A DNA stretch of 64,000 nt from Gymnothorax reevesii (taxonomy: Eukaryota; Chordata; Actinopteri; Anguilliformes; Muraenidae), in assembly GCA_029721435.1 (NCBI GenBank), contig CM056582.1, positions 35,546,611 to 35,610,610 on the forward strand, written 5' to 3'. Shown here one piece after another: positions 10,086 to 20,404 of the stretch. A model generated the notes under the pieces. It had not been told where the DNA came from. It searched no databases and saw nothing but the letters and a program-made list of their open reading frames with translations. The position numbers were made by a program, and so were the translations under genes. Every line of letters starts with the position of its first letter. The first letter of the stretch is position 1.

Positions 10086-13000
10086 GACTGGTGGTAATCA
10101 CGGATGAGGGCTTTGTCCAGAATATGCCTGGCCGGGACCCAGGAACGCTCTTCTGGGCCGTACCCCTCCCAATCCACGAGGTACTGGAGGCCCCGGCCCC
10201 TTCGTCGGCAATCCAGTAGAGCTTTGACTGTGTAGGCCTCCCCTCCGTCGATGAGCCGAGGAGGAGGCGGAGGCTCAGGTGGGGGCATGAGGGGGGAGGT
10301 GGAAACAGGCCTCAGGCGTGAGACGTGGAACACAGGATGGAGCCGTCGCATGGTGGATGGGAGCTTGAGCCGGACAGCAGTGGGGCTGATGATCCTTTGG
10401 ATGGGGAAAGGACCCAGGAAGCGAGGAGCCAGCTTGCGGCTTTCCACCCGGAGTGGGATGTCCTGCGCCGCTAACCAGACCTTCTGGCCGACCCGATAGT
10501 GAGGGGCTGGGCGCCGACGCTTGTCTGCCGTGGTCTTCATCGTCTTACCCGCCCGAACCAAGGCGCGGCGAGCAGACAGCCACACACGGCGACAACGCCG
10601 GATGAATGCCCCGGCTGAAGGCACCCCGACTTCCTCCTCCTGGCTGGGGAACAGTGGAGGCTGGTAGCCCATACAGCACTCGAAGGGGGAGAGGCCGGAG
10701 GCAGAGGCGGCGTGGGAGTTTACGGCGTACTCGACCCAGGGTAGCATGGTGGACCAGGATCTTGGGTTGGTCGAGCACACGCATCGGAGGACTGTCTCCA
10801 GGGTTTGGTTGGCCCGCTCAGTCTGTCCATTGGTCTGTGGATGGTAACCTGAACTGAGGCTGAAGGAGGTGCCAAGGGATGTGCAGAATGCTTTCCAGAA
10901 GTGGGAGGTGAATTGGGGACCACGATCTGACACTATATCCACAGGAATGCCATGGGGACGGACAACATGCTGGATTAGTAGGTCAGCTGTGGTTTTAGCG
11001 GAGGGGAGCTTGGGAAGGGGCACAAAGTGGGCAGACTTGGAGAACCGGTCAACAATGGTGAGGACAGTGGTGTTTCCATGGGAGACGGGCAGGCCAGTGA
11101 CGAAGTCCAGAGCTATGTGGGACCAGGGACGGTGAGGAATGGGCAGTGGTTGGAGCAGACCAGAGGGAGGTGCGTGGGAGGACTTGGCGCGGGAACAGAC
11201 TGAGCAGGCAGAAACGAACCCCCGGACCTCTGCTGCCATCTTGGGCCACCAGAAACGGCGCTGGATAAACCGCAGGGTCCGGCCGACCCCAGGATGGCAC
11301 GACAGGTTGGAGGAGTGGCCCCACTGGAGAACGTCAGATCGGGCAGCTGCAGGGACGTACAGGCAGTTGGCAGGGCAGGCACTGGGCGTAGCTGCGCCGT
11401 TCTGGGCGTTGCGGACCAGCTCCTCAATCCGGAGGCACACATTGTTGACGAAGCAGGTTCTTGGCAGGATGGAGCTGGGCTCTCCCTTGGCCGAGGAAGC
11501 GTCAAAACGCCTGGAGAGCGCGTCAGCCTTAGTGTTCTTGGACCCTGGTCTGTAGGCGAGGGAGAAGTTAAACCGGTCGAAGAAGAGGGCCCATCTGGCT
11601 TGTCTGGGCGTCAGCCTCTTGGCAGAGCGGAGGTACTCCAGGTTTTTATGGTCCGTCCAGACCAAGAACGGAATCCTTGCCCCCTCAAGCCAGTGCCTCC
11701 ACTCCTCCAGGGCCAGCTTCACCGCCAGCAGCTCCCGGTTCCCGACGTCGTAGTTGGACTCCGCAGGCGTCAACCGGTGGGAGAAGAACGCGCATGGGTG
11801 TACCTTCTGATCATTGCTGGATCTTTGCGATAGGACCGCACCAACCCCGACATTGGAGGCATCCACCTCCACAATGAACTGCTTGGCGGGGTCGGGGGTG
11901 GTGAGGATGGGCGCGGTGGTGAAGCGCCTCTTCAGCTCACAGAAGGTCACCTCAGCTTGCGGAGTCCAACGGAACGGCACCTTGATGGAGGTAAGGGCCG
12001 TTAGGGGAGCTGCCACGGTACTATAATTCCTGACGAAACGCCGATAGAAATTGGCGAAGCCCAGGAAGCTCTGTAGGGCCTTGCGGTCCTTGGGTGCGGG
12101 CCAGTCCACCACAGCCTTGACCTTCTCCTCGTCCATTCCCAGGTGGTTTGGGGAGATGACGTGCCCCAGGAAGGAGGTAGTGGTGGTGCTGAACTCGCAT
12201 TTCTCGGCCTTGACAAAGAGGCGGTTTTCGAGGAGGCGGCGGAGCACCTGGCGAACATGGTTCGTGTGCTCCGTCCTGTCCCGGGAGAAGATCAGGATGT
12301 CGTCAAGGTAAACGTAGACGAACCTCCCGATCATGTCTCCAAGCACATCGTTCACCAAGTTCTGGAACACTGCGGGTGCGTTGGTCAGGCCGAATGGAAC
12401 CACCAGGTACTCCCAGTGGCCGCTGGGGGTGTTAAAAGCGGTCTTCCATTCGTCGCCTTCCCTGATGCGCAGGAGGTGGTAAGCATTCCGCAGGTCCAGC
12501 TTGGTGAAGATGGCCGCCCCTTGAATGAGGTCGAATGCCGAGGTCATCAGTGGGAGTGGGTAGCGGTTCCTGACTGTGATTTTATTCAGGCCTCGGTAAT
12601 CGATGCAGGGGCGCAGGGAACCATCCTTCTTGACAAAGAAGAAGCCTGCCCCTGCAGGCGAGGAGGATGGACGGATGATGCCTGCTGCCAGGGACTCCCG
12701 GATGTACTTGTCCATGGCCCCCCTCTCTGGCTCAGACAAGGCAAAGACTCGACCCCTAGGAGGTGCTGTGCCAGGCTGGAGGTCGATAGCACAGTCATAC
12801 GGGCGGTGCGGGGGCAGGGACACCGCACGGGACTTGCTAAAGACTGTAGCCAGATCGTGGTATTCGGGGGGCACTCTGGAGATGTCTGGCCTCCCCTCGG
12901 GAGCTGGTCCACCCGCAGAGCAAGAAGGTCGGGAGTCGAGGAGGCAGCTGGCCGAACAGGAGGCACTCCACTCCCGCACCTCATGGCGGGCCCAGTCGAT

Positions 13001-14374
13001 CACCGGCCCGTGTTGCGCCAACCAGGGATGACCCAGGACAATAGGAGAGCGAGGCGTCTCAGTCACAAACAGCTGGACCTGCTCGCGGTGGTTACCGGAC
13101 GCCAGCAGCTGGATGGGAGCAGTCCGGAAGGACACCTTGGCAAGGGGTTGCCCACCCAGCCCTGAGATGGACAATGGGCTGGGAAGTTGGCATAGGGGAA
13201 CCCCCCACTCGGCAGCAGCTCTGGCGTCGATAAAGCTCTCTTCAGCCCCCGAGTCAATGAGGGCGGTGGTCTTGCGGGAGCGGCCCTCCCAGGTCAGGGT
13301 CACAGGAACGCAGGTCCGGCGGTAGGAGGAGGTCTGCTTGGATGAGGAGCCCACCATTACTCCTCCAGACGCTAGTGGGCGCTGTCTTGACGGACAGCCT
13401 CGGACCGCATGACCCTGCTGGCCGCAGTAAAAACACGCCCCCGACCTCCTTCTCCGTTGGCGCTCCTCCTGGGTGAGCCAGGACCTCCTGATCTCCAGGG
13501 GAGATGCCTCTCCAGGAGAGAGTGTGGTGGCGTCCCCCCTCGGCTGGTCCTGAGGCGACGCGCGACCAGGGCACGGGGGTTGGATCTGGCCAGAAGGGGC
13601 AGAACGTCGGCCAGGGCCAAGGGTGAGCGCCCTCTCCTCCAGGCGGCTGTCGATGCGCAGGGCCAGGTCTATAAGGGCCTCTGGAGACTCAGGGATCTCA
13701 CAGAAGAGCAGTCGATCCTTGACTGGTTCGGACAGCCCCTGGAGGAACACGTCACAGAGCGCCTCCTTGCTCCAGCCAGAAGTAGCTGCCACCGTCTGGA
13801 AGTCGATGGCATAGTCCGCCACCGATCTCCTCCCCTGCCTCATCCTCAGTAACTCTCGTCCTGCAGCTCTCCCCTGCTTGGAGCGGTCGAAGATGCGCAG
13901 CAGTTCCTCCGCCAAGGCCTGGTAGGTGGTAGTGCAGGGCTGCCGAGCCTGCCATGCGGCAGTTCCCCACAAGCGAGCCCGCCCCGTCAGCTGGGAGAGG
14001 ACGAAGGCGACTCGGGCCGGCTCTGAGGCGAAGGTGGAGGGCTGCAGAGCGAAACACATCTCACAGGTGGTGAGAAAAGCCCTGCAGAACCCTGGTTCTC
14101 CACCGTACCTTTCGGGCGGTGGAAGGCAGGGCTCAGGACCAGGGTGGACAGCTGGCTGCAGCTGAGGTGCTTCTGCGCCGGGCTGGCGCACAGGGGTGAT
14201 GGGTGGCTGGTGTGCTGCAGGAGCACGGGGCTGGACAGCTGGCATGATGGGACCCTGGCTGGGACTTGCCCGGGGAAGGCTGGCCTTCAGTGTGGCCAGC
14301 GCAGCTGTCAGCTCCTGGATCTGCTGCCGTTGATGCAGCAGCTCAGCCTCTCGCTGGGCGATCCTGCACTCCAT
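10070..14374 (-). CDS. Gag-Pol polyprotein of chromodomain gypsy element (intact, 1434 aa)
   Basis: One uninterrupted frame encodes all retrotransposon functions. Approximate residues: coiled-coil N terminus 1-35; capsid-like gag 90-250; CCHC zinc knuckle [14 protein letters not shown] at 314; aspartic protease [11 protein letters not shown] at 371; RT 540-700, with catalytic Asp in FTKLDLR and YLDD near 690; RNase H 830-950 (VDAS, NRELLA, WTDH); integrase HHCC finger 1020-1060; integrase core D1090, D1150, E1186 (SDRGPQF...TERANQ); GPF module near 1310; chromodomain 1382-1432 (YLVDWEGYG). All key residues are present. No frameshift separates gag from pol, unlike many fish relatives. The start Met lies only 17 nt after the self-priming site. 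The copy could be active or only recently silenced. Confidence 0.95.
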   Translation of the reverse strand: MECRIAQREAELLHQRQQIQELTAALATLKASLPRASPSQGPIMPAVQPRAPAAHQPPITPVRQPGAEAPQLQPAVHPGPEPCLPPPERYGGEPGFCRAFLTTCEMCFALQPSTFASEPARVAFVLSQLTGRARLWGTAAWQARQPCTTTYQALAEELLRIFDRSKQGRAAGRELLRMRQGRRSVADYAIDFQTVAATSGWSKEALCDVFLQGLSEPVKDRLLFCEIPESPEALIDLALRIDSRLEERALTLGPGRRSAPSGQIQPPCPGRASPQDQPRGDATTLSPGEASPLEIRRSWLTQEERQRRRRSGACFYCGQQGHAVRGCPSRQRPLASGGVMVGSSSKQTSSYRRTCVPVTLTWEGRSRKTTALIDSGAEESFIDARAAAEWGVPLCQLPSPLSISGLGGQPLAKVSFRTAPIQLLASGNHREQVQLFVTETPRSPIVLGHPWLAQHGPVIDWARHEVREWSASCSASCLLDSRPSCSAGGPAPEGRPDISRVPPEYHDLATVFSKSRAVSLPPHRPYDCAIDLQPGTAPPRGRVFALSEPERGAMDKYIRESLAAGIIRPSSSPAGAGFFFVKKDGSLRPCIDYRGLNKITVRNRYPLPLMTSAFDLIQGAAIFTKLDLRNAYHLLRIREGDEWKTAFNTPSGHWEYLVVPFGLTNAPAVFQNLVNDVLGDMIGRFVYVYLDDILIFSRDRTEHTNHVRQVLRRLLENRLFVKAEKCEFSTTTTSFLGHVISPNHLGMDEEKVKAVVDWPAPKDRKALQSFLGFANFYRRFVRNYSTVAAPLTALTSIKVPFRWTPQAEVTFCELKRRFTTAPILTTPDPAKQFIVEVDASNVGVGAVLSQRSSNDQKVHPCAFFSHRLTPAESNYDVGNRELLAVKLALEEWRHWLEGARIPFLVWTDHKNLEYLRSAKRLTPRQARWALFFDRFNFSLAYRPGSKNTKADALSRRFDASSAKGEPSSILPRTCFVNNVCLRIEELVRNAQNGAATPSACPANCLYVPAAARSDVLQWGHSSNLSCHPGVGRTLRFIQRRFWWPKMAAEVRGFVSACSVCSRAKSSHAPPSGLLQPLPIPHRPWSHIALDFVTGLPVSHGNTTVLTIVDRFSKSAHFVPLPKLPSAKTTADLLIQHVVRPHGIPVDIVSDRGPQFTSHFWKAFCTSLGTSFSLSSGYHPQTNGQTERANQTLETVLRCVCSTNPRSWSTMLPWVEYAVNSHAASASGLSPFECCMGYQPPLFPSQEEEVGVPSAGAFIRRCRRVWLSARRALVRAGKTMKTTADKRRRPAPHYRVGQKVWLAAQDIPLRVESRKLAPRFLGPFPIQRIISPTAVRLKLPSTMRRLHPVFHVSRLRPVSTSPLMPPPEPPPPPRLIDGGEAYTVKALLDCRRRGRGLQYLVDWEGYGPEERSWVPARHILDKALIRDYHQSHPKP

Positions 14375-14390
14375 CCCGCTGGTGTCAAGG

Positions 14391-14401
14391 AGACAGTGTC
14401 T
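14391..14401 (-). other. Candidate self-priming primer-binding site
   Basis: Two bases after the 5' LTR, the minus strand reads AGACACTGTCT. This is the exact reverse complement of AGACAGTGTCT inside the LTR (14736-14726). No match to a tRNA 3' end is apparent. Tf1 and the Tf1/sushi group prime with the first 11 nt of their own RNA; both the length and the location fit. Confidence 0.7.
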
Positions 14402-14725
14402 ACTGATAAGGAATCAGGTAGACACCAGATGCGGGGAGATGGGAATGAGGATTTATTAAACAAAAAACAAAACAGGCACGAGGGCCAACGAAAAACTTGG
14501 CCCAAAGGGTTGCAAAAAACAAACTAAAGTATGCTGCACAGAGCTATAAACAATAAATGCAAAAAGGCAAAAAACAAAAAGGCACTGGAAACTCCAGGCA
14601 AGATACTCAAGAAAAATAAATAACAATACTAAATATATATATATACACAAGACGAGAGGCTAGGACAAATACTAGGGAACTTGACAAGAACTTGGCTAAA
14701 CAAGACGCGACTAGAAACAAACTTG

Positions 14726-14736
14726 AGACACTGTCT
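14726..14736 (-). other. Putative transcript 5' end complementary to the primer site
   Basis: Minus strand AGACAGTGTCT, 11 nt fully complementary to the site at 14401-14391; flanking bases do not extend the pairing. It sits 25-30 bp downstream of a TATA-like TTTATC, so transcripts could start exactly here. Confidence 0.6.
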
Positions 14737-14760
14737 GCCAGCCAACTTCCACCGCAACCA

Positions 14761-14766
14761 GATAAA
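14761..14766 (-). promoter_or_regulatory. TATA-like box of the chromovirus LTR
   Basis: TTTATC on the minus strand (plus GATAAA), 25-30 bp upstream of the putative start at 14736. Inferred from spacing alone. Confidence 0.45.
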
Positions 14767-15417
14767 GGCTTGGTAATCATGACACAAGGGGTAACACCTG
14801 GAGAGAGAGAAACAAGAGGCATGGCAAGATCAAGACATGGACAGAGATTGGATGACATGACCTGCTCATTAAGAGAATGAGCGTGCTCAGCTTAAGTACC
14901 AATTAAGTATGCAGCCTGGAAGCAAGCATGAATGTTCTGAACAGAAAAGCACAGCAAGATCTTGAAATAGCAAAGCAGGAATCATGACAATAAACTCCCT
15001 GTCTAAATTAGTAATATTAGTAATGTGCCTGTCTAAGAATTACACCAACCCAGTGAGTGTTAGTAAATGTTAGTAACTTAAAAACAGTTAATTGCCAATT
15101 AAGCTTAGAGAGGCCCGAATCCAGCACAGCATGGAAGGAAGAGGGAAATACCAAAGCCAACCAGAGCTCTGAAATGTGCAACAACGAAGGCACGGGGCGG
15201 AACGCAGACAAGCGGTGGAGTGGCATGGCAGACCTGGCAAAAACAAAAACATGGAAAAGTAAAAACATGGACATGGAACATGAATAATCCTGAAACAAGA
15301 AACTGTTAAAACTATGACATGAAACATGAACTATGGAACATGAAACTATGAAACTGTTAAAACCATAAGCAATACTGTTCTGGCCAAAGGCCAGAACCCC
15401 AGAACACAACAATCCAG

Positions 15418-16196
15418 TGTATTAAGAGAAAAATAACATAAACTGTTGGTTTATTATTGTTAAATATTTCATTCTAGGCAAAACAACACCATTGATTGTT
15501 TCCACAAAAGGGTTACTGTTTCATTAGTAAACAGGTCAAGATGGCCAATAACTCCAATGATATTCCTTTTTGAGCTTTACTTTTATGCAAGGAATCATTT
15601 TTGTCATGTTTTTGGAACAAAACTGGTCATGTTTTAATATCACCAGTTTATAGACTTACAGTATTTTTCAGATAATATGGCAGCAATAGTTTTGCTTTTT
15701 TTTTTGAACAAATTTTTAATTGCAAATGGCACTAAAATGAGATATACAAGTGTTTAAAGTACTTTTAAGTGTTTTGTTTACAAGTTACATTTAGCTAAAG
15801 TGTGATGTTTTGCACTAATTAGAAGGATGTTAGTCAGCCTATAATGCCTTTGACTTTAATATTTTTTATATTTGTTCTTATTATGGTCCCACTGAGCCTG
15901 CACAATAGGGGGCAAGATATATTGTAACTGTATGTTCATGTTGGAAGAATACAGTTTCCTTGAAACGAAATAATTGTGTTTTCTTCATATTGCATCGCAG
16001 TACCCAGTTTAAAGTGATCATATAACAAACAACTAATCATTACTGATACTTTATTGCTCATAGATAAAGGACTGATAATAATACAGTAAATGCTCTGAAT
16101 TTCTTAGATATAGCTGTGCAGTATTCTTAGTGGACCGAATAGCAGCAGATGATGGAAGACTCATTACAACAAGAAGAGACACAAGACTTTTATTTT
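15418..16196. other. Right internal part of the hAT, non-coding
   Basis: AT-rich, with no transposase motif on either strand. It is followed by the subterminal GACTTG repeats of the hAT right end. Confidence 0.4.
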
Positions 16197-16356
16197 TTAG
16201 AGACTTGAGACTTGACTTGGACTCGTGACCAAAGACTTGAGACTTGACCAAGTCTCACCCCACAAAGACTTGAGACTTGACTTGGACTCGTGACCAAAGA
16301 CTTGGGACTTGACTTGGACTTGCATAAAAAGACTTGTGAACATCTCTGCGTCGAGC

Positions 16357-18235
16357 ACATTGAATAGTCAGGACTCAGGTGGTTCGCCTCATGACTCTGT
16401 TCGGCCTACTATGGTTTCTCCGTTTGAGGACTTATCAGATACTTTTATCAGTTCCTGTTCAGCCAGCCAGATGGGTTTGGTGATTCTGATGTGTCTGGAG
16501 ACTTGTCTCTGTCCAGAAAGCAGTTGATTGAGAAGCAAACTACTGATCCTGAAATTTGTGTCCTAAAAAAAGGAGAGCCCTTCCTGATGAAGAAATAGAC
16601 GCGGTTCCAGTTGGGTATTATCTCAAGGATGGTGTGTTGATGCGGGAGTGGCTCCCTCCTGATATCTCTGCCAATGCAGATTGGGCAGTGGTTAGGCAAA
16701 TTGTTGTTCCAAAGGTCTACAGGAATGAGATCTTAACAATGACTCATAGTTTACCTTTAGGAGGTCATCTTAGTGTTAACAAGACTGTTGACAAGATCAT
16801 GAAACACTTCTTCTGGCTTGGGCTGAGGAAAGACGTTTCCAACTTTTGCAAAACCTGTCACACTTGTCAGGTAGTTTGAAAACACCAGTTAGACGCACCT
16901 GTAGCTCCATTGCAGCCTATCCCAGCATTTGGAGAGGCCTTCTCTAAGGTCATTGTTGATTGTGTTGGTCCATTACCCAAGACTAGATCTGGAAATCAGT
17001 ACTTGTTGACAATCATGTGTGCATCTACCAGATTCCCTGAAGCCATACCTCTACGCAACATCAAGGCCACTGCAATCTCGAAGGCTTTGATAAAGTTCTT
17101 CACGCTGTTTGGCCTTCCCAGGGAAATGCAGTCAGACCAAGGTAGCAATTTCACTTCCGGATTGTTTCAGCAGGTTGTGTATGAACTAGCTGCGAAGCAG
17201 CCATCCAGAAAGACTTTCATCCAGAAAGTCAGGGTGCCTTAGAGCGATTTCATTCCACTCTCAAGATAATGATGAGCACTTATTGTTATGACCATGAGAA
17301 AGACTGGGATGAAGGTGTTCATTTGCTGTTCTTTGCAGCTAGAAAAGCAGTGCAGGAGTCCACTGGATTAAGTCCATTTGAGCTAGTGTTTGGCCATGAA
17401 GTGAGAGGACCTTTGCTATTATTGAGTGAACAATGGCAAGAGAAAGAGACACAAATCAGTCTGTTAGACTATGTTAGTGTCGTAGAACCAAGAGATTACG
17501 ACAAATAGTATTTTAACAAGTTTATTGTACTGTTACAATTGAGAACAAATGGTGAATCATACCAATGAAAACCAACTGCTGAAGTCTGTGGCTCTGTCTG
17601 GTACCAGCATGGAAAGAGGCTGTGGAGATGGAGGCTCAGAGATTTATACTGAAACAAGGTGGGCTGTTCTTTACAGTAAGAATTGAAGTGATTGGATACA
17701 AAAGGACAAAGGGCAGAGAAAACCTATGAATGATTAACAGAGGGGTGGTGGAGGGACATTCAAAAGATAACAATTGGAGTGGACTGGTTGAATAGCCAGG
17801 TACAGACAGAATGATGGGTAGGGGAGAGGAGAAGAGTGCCTTATTCTACCACATTAGCAAGTTCAAGGAAAGATTGCGTGCAGCATGTGACCTAGCCAAA
17901 GAGAACTTGAAATCAAGTCAGGGAAAAATGAAAACTTAGTATGATCATAAGGCTAGAAGCCGTGAGTTTAAACTAGGAGACAAGGTCCTTGTGTTGTTTC
18001 CCTTGCAGTCCAATCCTTTGCAGGCTAGATTTCATGGTTCTTATGAGATTCTAACAAAAGTCAATGATCTCAATTACATTGTGAAGACTCCAGATAGGAG
18101 AAAGCCAAAACAGTTGTGTCACATTAACATGCTGAAGCCTTATCATGACAGAAATACTTGGGTTGCAGCTGTTTCAAGTTTCAAGATGATGAATCTAGAA
18201 TTAAAGCTGAAGTTCTTTCATGTAAATTGTCAAAT
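16357..18235 (+). pseudogene. Gmr1-like integrase (upstream of RT), interrupted
   Basis: The frame resumes after the hAT with a Ser-rich linker, then the integrase zinc finger: H...H in SLPLGGHLSVNKTVDKIMKH and CKTCHTC at 16846-16866. The core follows: VDCVGPLPK (first Asp), SDQGSNF (second Asp), then ESQGALERF carrying Glu, reached only after a frameshift caused by a short tandem duplication of CATCCAGAAAG near 17202-17228. A solo LTR (17478-17853) splits the next segment. The C-terminal module FHGSYEIL...NYIVKTPDRRK...HINMLKPY lies at about 18030-18150. Integrase would insert the cDNA. Its location before RT is the diagnostic oddity. Several stops and frameshifts mean it is dead. Confidence 0.85.
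17478..17853 (-). mobile_element. Solo LTR inserted in the Gmr1 integrase (family B)
   Basis: 376 bp with TGTCGTAGAA...TTCTACCACA ends and a TTAG duplication (17474-17477, 17854-17857). On the minus strand a TATAAA at about 17649-17644 is followed by AATAAA at about 17526-17521, which sets the orientation. No coding sequence is attached. It separates integrase residues that are contiguous in relatives. Confidence 0.8.
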
Positions 18236-19621
18236 TCTGAAGTGTTGCAAAATCTTGATGTAAAACTCCAGCACTTAGAACCCTCACAGAAAAATCAGTT
18301 TGAGAGGTTGATCAAGAAATATAAAGATCTATTTCCTGATGTTCCAAAGAGAGTTTCTATAGCCTCTCATGATGTAGATGTTGGCGATGCCAAACCAATA
18401 AAACAGCATCCGTACCGGATGAATCCTGAAAAGAGAAAGATTGCTGAGAAAGAGGTTGAGTACATGTTAGAACATGATATTATCAGACCCTCCAACTCAG
18501 ATTGGAGTTTACCCTGTGTGCTAGTTCCAAAACCTGATGGAAGTACTAGATTCTGTAGAGATTATCGCAAAGTCAATGCTGTAACTAGAACTGATGTGTT
18601 TCCAATACCTAGGATTGATGATTGTATCGATAGAGTAGGGCAAGCAAAGTTTCTGACTAAGATAGATTTATTTAAGGGTAATTAGTATGTGCCTTTATCT
18701 GAGAGGGCCAAGAGCATCTCTGCTTTTGCCACACCATCTACCAATATGAAGTCCTACCCTTTGGCATGAAAAATGCCCCAGCCATGTTCCAAAGGATGAT
18801 ACAGTCTACAATCGCCAGATTGCCACACACGGGTGCGTACATCAACGACCTGATCACATCGAGTGACTCCTGGGAAGAACATCTGAGAGATGTTGAGACG
18901 TTGTTCCAGCGCTTGACCCAGGCTAACCTGACTGTTAACCTGAACAAGAGTGACTTTGGTTCTGCTATTGTCACGTATCTTGGCTATGTCATTGGCCCAG
19001 GGTAAGGTGGCACCCATAAATGCTAAAGTCCATGGACTTTCCACTTCCTGACAACAATAAAGCAGCTTCCTTGGAATGATCGGGTACTACCGCAAGTTCT
19101 GCAAGAACTTTGCTGAGATTACTCTCAGTCTCACCAACCGACTGAAGAAAGGCGTAAAGTTCACTTGGGATGAAGCATGCCAAAGAGCCTTGAAGTCTCT
19201 GCGGTGTCACTTCCTCGTGCTCAAATCTCCTGACTTCAACAAACCGTTCTCCATTGCGGTCGATGCTAGTGACCAAGCTTGTGGATCTGTGCTCCTACAG
19301 AGAAGTGACTCTGATGACATTGAGCATCCCGTGGCATACGTCTCCAGGAAGTTCAATCGCCACCAAAAGAACTATTCCACGATAGAACCAGAGCCAACAG
19401 CTACTTCTCTATCTTTACAACACTTTGAGGTTTATGTTTGTACAGGGCAAAAGCCAATGATTGTGTACACTGTCCACAATCCGTTAATGTTTTTGAGTAA
19501 GATGAAAAACAAGAATCGGAGATTGTTGAATTGGAGTTTAATTTTACAGGAGTATGACTTGGAAATTAAGCATGTAAAGGGTACTGACAATGTAATTGCT
19601 GATTGCCTATCCCGTGTTTGA
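18236..19621 (+). pseudogene. Gmr1-like reverse transcriptase and RNase H
   Basis: Follows integrase. The RT start region reads PYRMNPEKR...VEYMLEHDIIRPSNSDW, then VPKPDGSTRFCRDYRKVN, and FLTKIDL with the first catalytic Asp. After a stop at 18683-18685 come LPFGMKNAPAMFQRM and the active-site box. That box reads YINDLI instead of the expected Y-x-DD, so one catalytic Asp is lost. RT thumb and RNase H follow from 19076: IGYYRKFCKNFAE, AVDASDQACGSVL, HPVAYVSRKF, then KGTDNVIADCLSRV at the end. The frame changes near 18710 and 19010. RNase H is terminal, just before the polypurine tract, as in Gmr1-type elements. Confidence 0.9.
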
Positions 19622-19744
19622 GTATGCATATATATCACGTGTTTATTTGAATATTGTATTATATGTGTGTACACAAGTGTCTACTTAACCATTTTTGTAT
19701 TGAAAAGAAAAATTTTGCCTTTATGGGGCAAAATTTTTTCCTTT

Positions 19745-19755
19745 TGGAATGGAGG
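19745..19755 (+). other. Polypurine tract of the Gmr1-like element
   Basis: GGAATGGAGG directly abuts the 3' LTR and is the expected plus-strand primer. Confidence 0.65.
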
Positions 19756-20239
19756 TGTAATGTGGTAAGAAGCCACTTGATGGCAGTATTGACCTTTTTT
19801 TTGTGAAGCCCAGTCTGGAGCTAAGTTTGGACATGTCCTGGGCATGTCTGAGACGGAAAGTCCCAGCGAATAAAAATAGTCTAAAAGGTGGGAGGGGGCT
19901 GCAAAAGAGTAGATAAGGAGAGAAATTGAGAGAGTAAAGTAGTAGGAGAAATTGCAAGGAGAAAGATACATTTGACCAGACTTGTCACTCTGTTCAAGAC
20001 CTGTGAAGTTTTTTTTGTGGATTTTTCCCTGTGTTGGAGCATTTTCCTCACCCGGAACATCACCAAGCAACCCCATCTCAAAGGGACTGTAAAATTTTTT
20101 TTTTCTTGTCTAGTATCAATCTTGGTCAGTAGAGTAGATTGTAGGTTAGTGTTAGTCTTTAATAAAAATCAGTTTGAGTTTTGAAATTTTGTCTGTCATC
20201 CCTTGCTGTCTTATGTCATAACAAATTGGGGCCATAACA
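19756..20239 (+). repeat. 3' LTR of the Gmr1-like element
   Basis: 484 bp, colinear with the 5' LTR except for about 142 extra bases at 19972-20113. AATAAA lies at 20161-20166. It ends CCATAACA, followed by the CAAT duplication. Confidence 0.9.
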
Positions 20240-20254
20240 CAATCATGTTCAGAA

Positions 20255-20390
20255 AATTCCGTCCAGTGTCCGAAATCTCCTTTGGTCATTCCCTATGTAG
20301 TGCACTATATCATATACATGATGTAGGGAATAGGGAGTGAGTGGATGAGTGGACGAGGGGATGCTTTCCCCCTCTCGTTGCAAATACGAA
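20255..20390 (+). repeat. MITE-like GTAGTGCACTATAT repeat, copy 2
   Basis: Shares GAAATC...CTATGTAGTGCACTATAT with 4255-4445 in the same orientation, and ends in a GGGAATAGGGAGTGAG run. It may be the other half of one element split by the Gmr1-like insertion, or a separate copy. Confidence 0.45.
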
Positions 20391-20404
20391 GAGTCAAAAA
20401 AACA

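Larger units (their letters stand above)
8647..15411 (-). mobile_element. Young chromodomain Ty3/gypsy element (Tf1/sushi-type chromovirus)
   Basis: Two direct LTRs (8647-9646 and 14404-15411) flank a single intact gag-pol frame on the minus strand. The target duplication ATCCAG lies at 8641-8646 and 15412-15417. The LTRs keep a constant 5757-bp offset over almost their whole length and differ visibly by only one 8-bp insertion, so insertion was recent. The polyprotein ends in a chromodomain, as in chromoviruses, which read histone marks through it when integrating. The leader shows a self-priming rather than a tRNA primer site. Confidence 0.93.
14404..15411 (-). repeat. 5' LTR of the chromovirus
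   Basis: 1008 bp, nearly identical to the 3' LTR apart from an extra 8 bp near 15396-15404. On the minus strand an AATAAA lies at 14457-14452, about 50 nt before the LTR end. The implied U3 is about 675 bp, R about 300 bp and U5 about 30 bp. Confidence 0.92.
7353..16348 (+). mobile_element. hAT DNA transposon nested in the Gmr1-like element
   Basis: Ends are CAGAGATG (7353-7360) and CATCTCTG (16341-16348), flanked by an 8-bp target duplication CGTCCAGC/CGTCGAGC (7345-7352, 16349-16356; one mismatch). Both ends carry clusters of GACTTGGACTCG-type subterminal words (7364-7470 and 16197-16320), the kind of sites hAT transposases bind. Only an N-terminal BED zinc-finger exon remains of the transposase. 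A chromovirus (8647-15411) occupies the middle; without it the element is about 2.2 kb. Confidence 0.87.
5153..20239 (+). mobile_element. Gmr1-like Ty3/gypsy LTR retrotransposon, interrupted by nested elements
   Basis: LTRs at 5153-5491 and 19756-20239 enclose gag, protease, integrase, then reverse transcriptase and RNase H. The target duplication CAAT is present at 5149-5152 and 20240-20243. Integrase upstream of RT is the Ty1/copia order, but the proteins are Ty3/gypsy-like; this combination defines the Gmr1 group described from cod and other deuterostomes. A 9-kb hAT (7353-16348) splits the element after protease and a solo LTR (17478-17853) splits integrase. Stops, frameshifts and active-site changes make this copy inactive. 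Confidence 0.88.

Noticed and set aside
12143..13165. 340-codon plus-strand frame, and other long plus-strand frames between 10251 and 14527.
   Set aside because: They are antisense shadows of the GC-rich intact gag-pol on the minus strand and carry no domain of their own.
17509..17850. Possibility that the gap in the Gmr1 integrase is an intron.
   Set aside because: It has TG...CA ends, a 4-bp duplication, TATA and AATAAA on the minus strand, and no GT...AG. A solo LTR explains it better.
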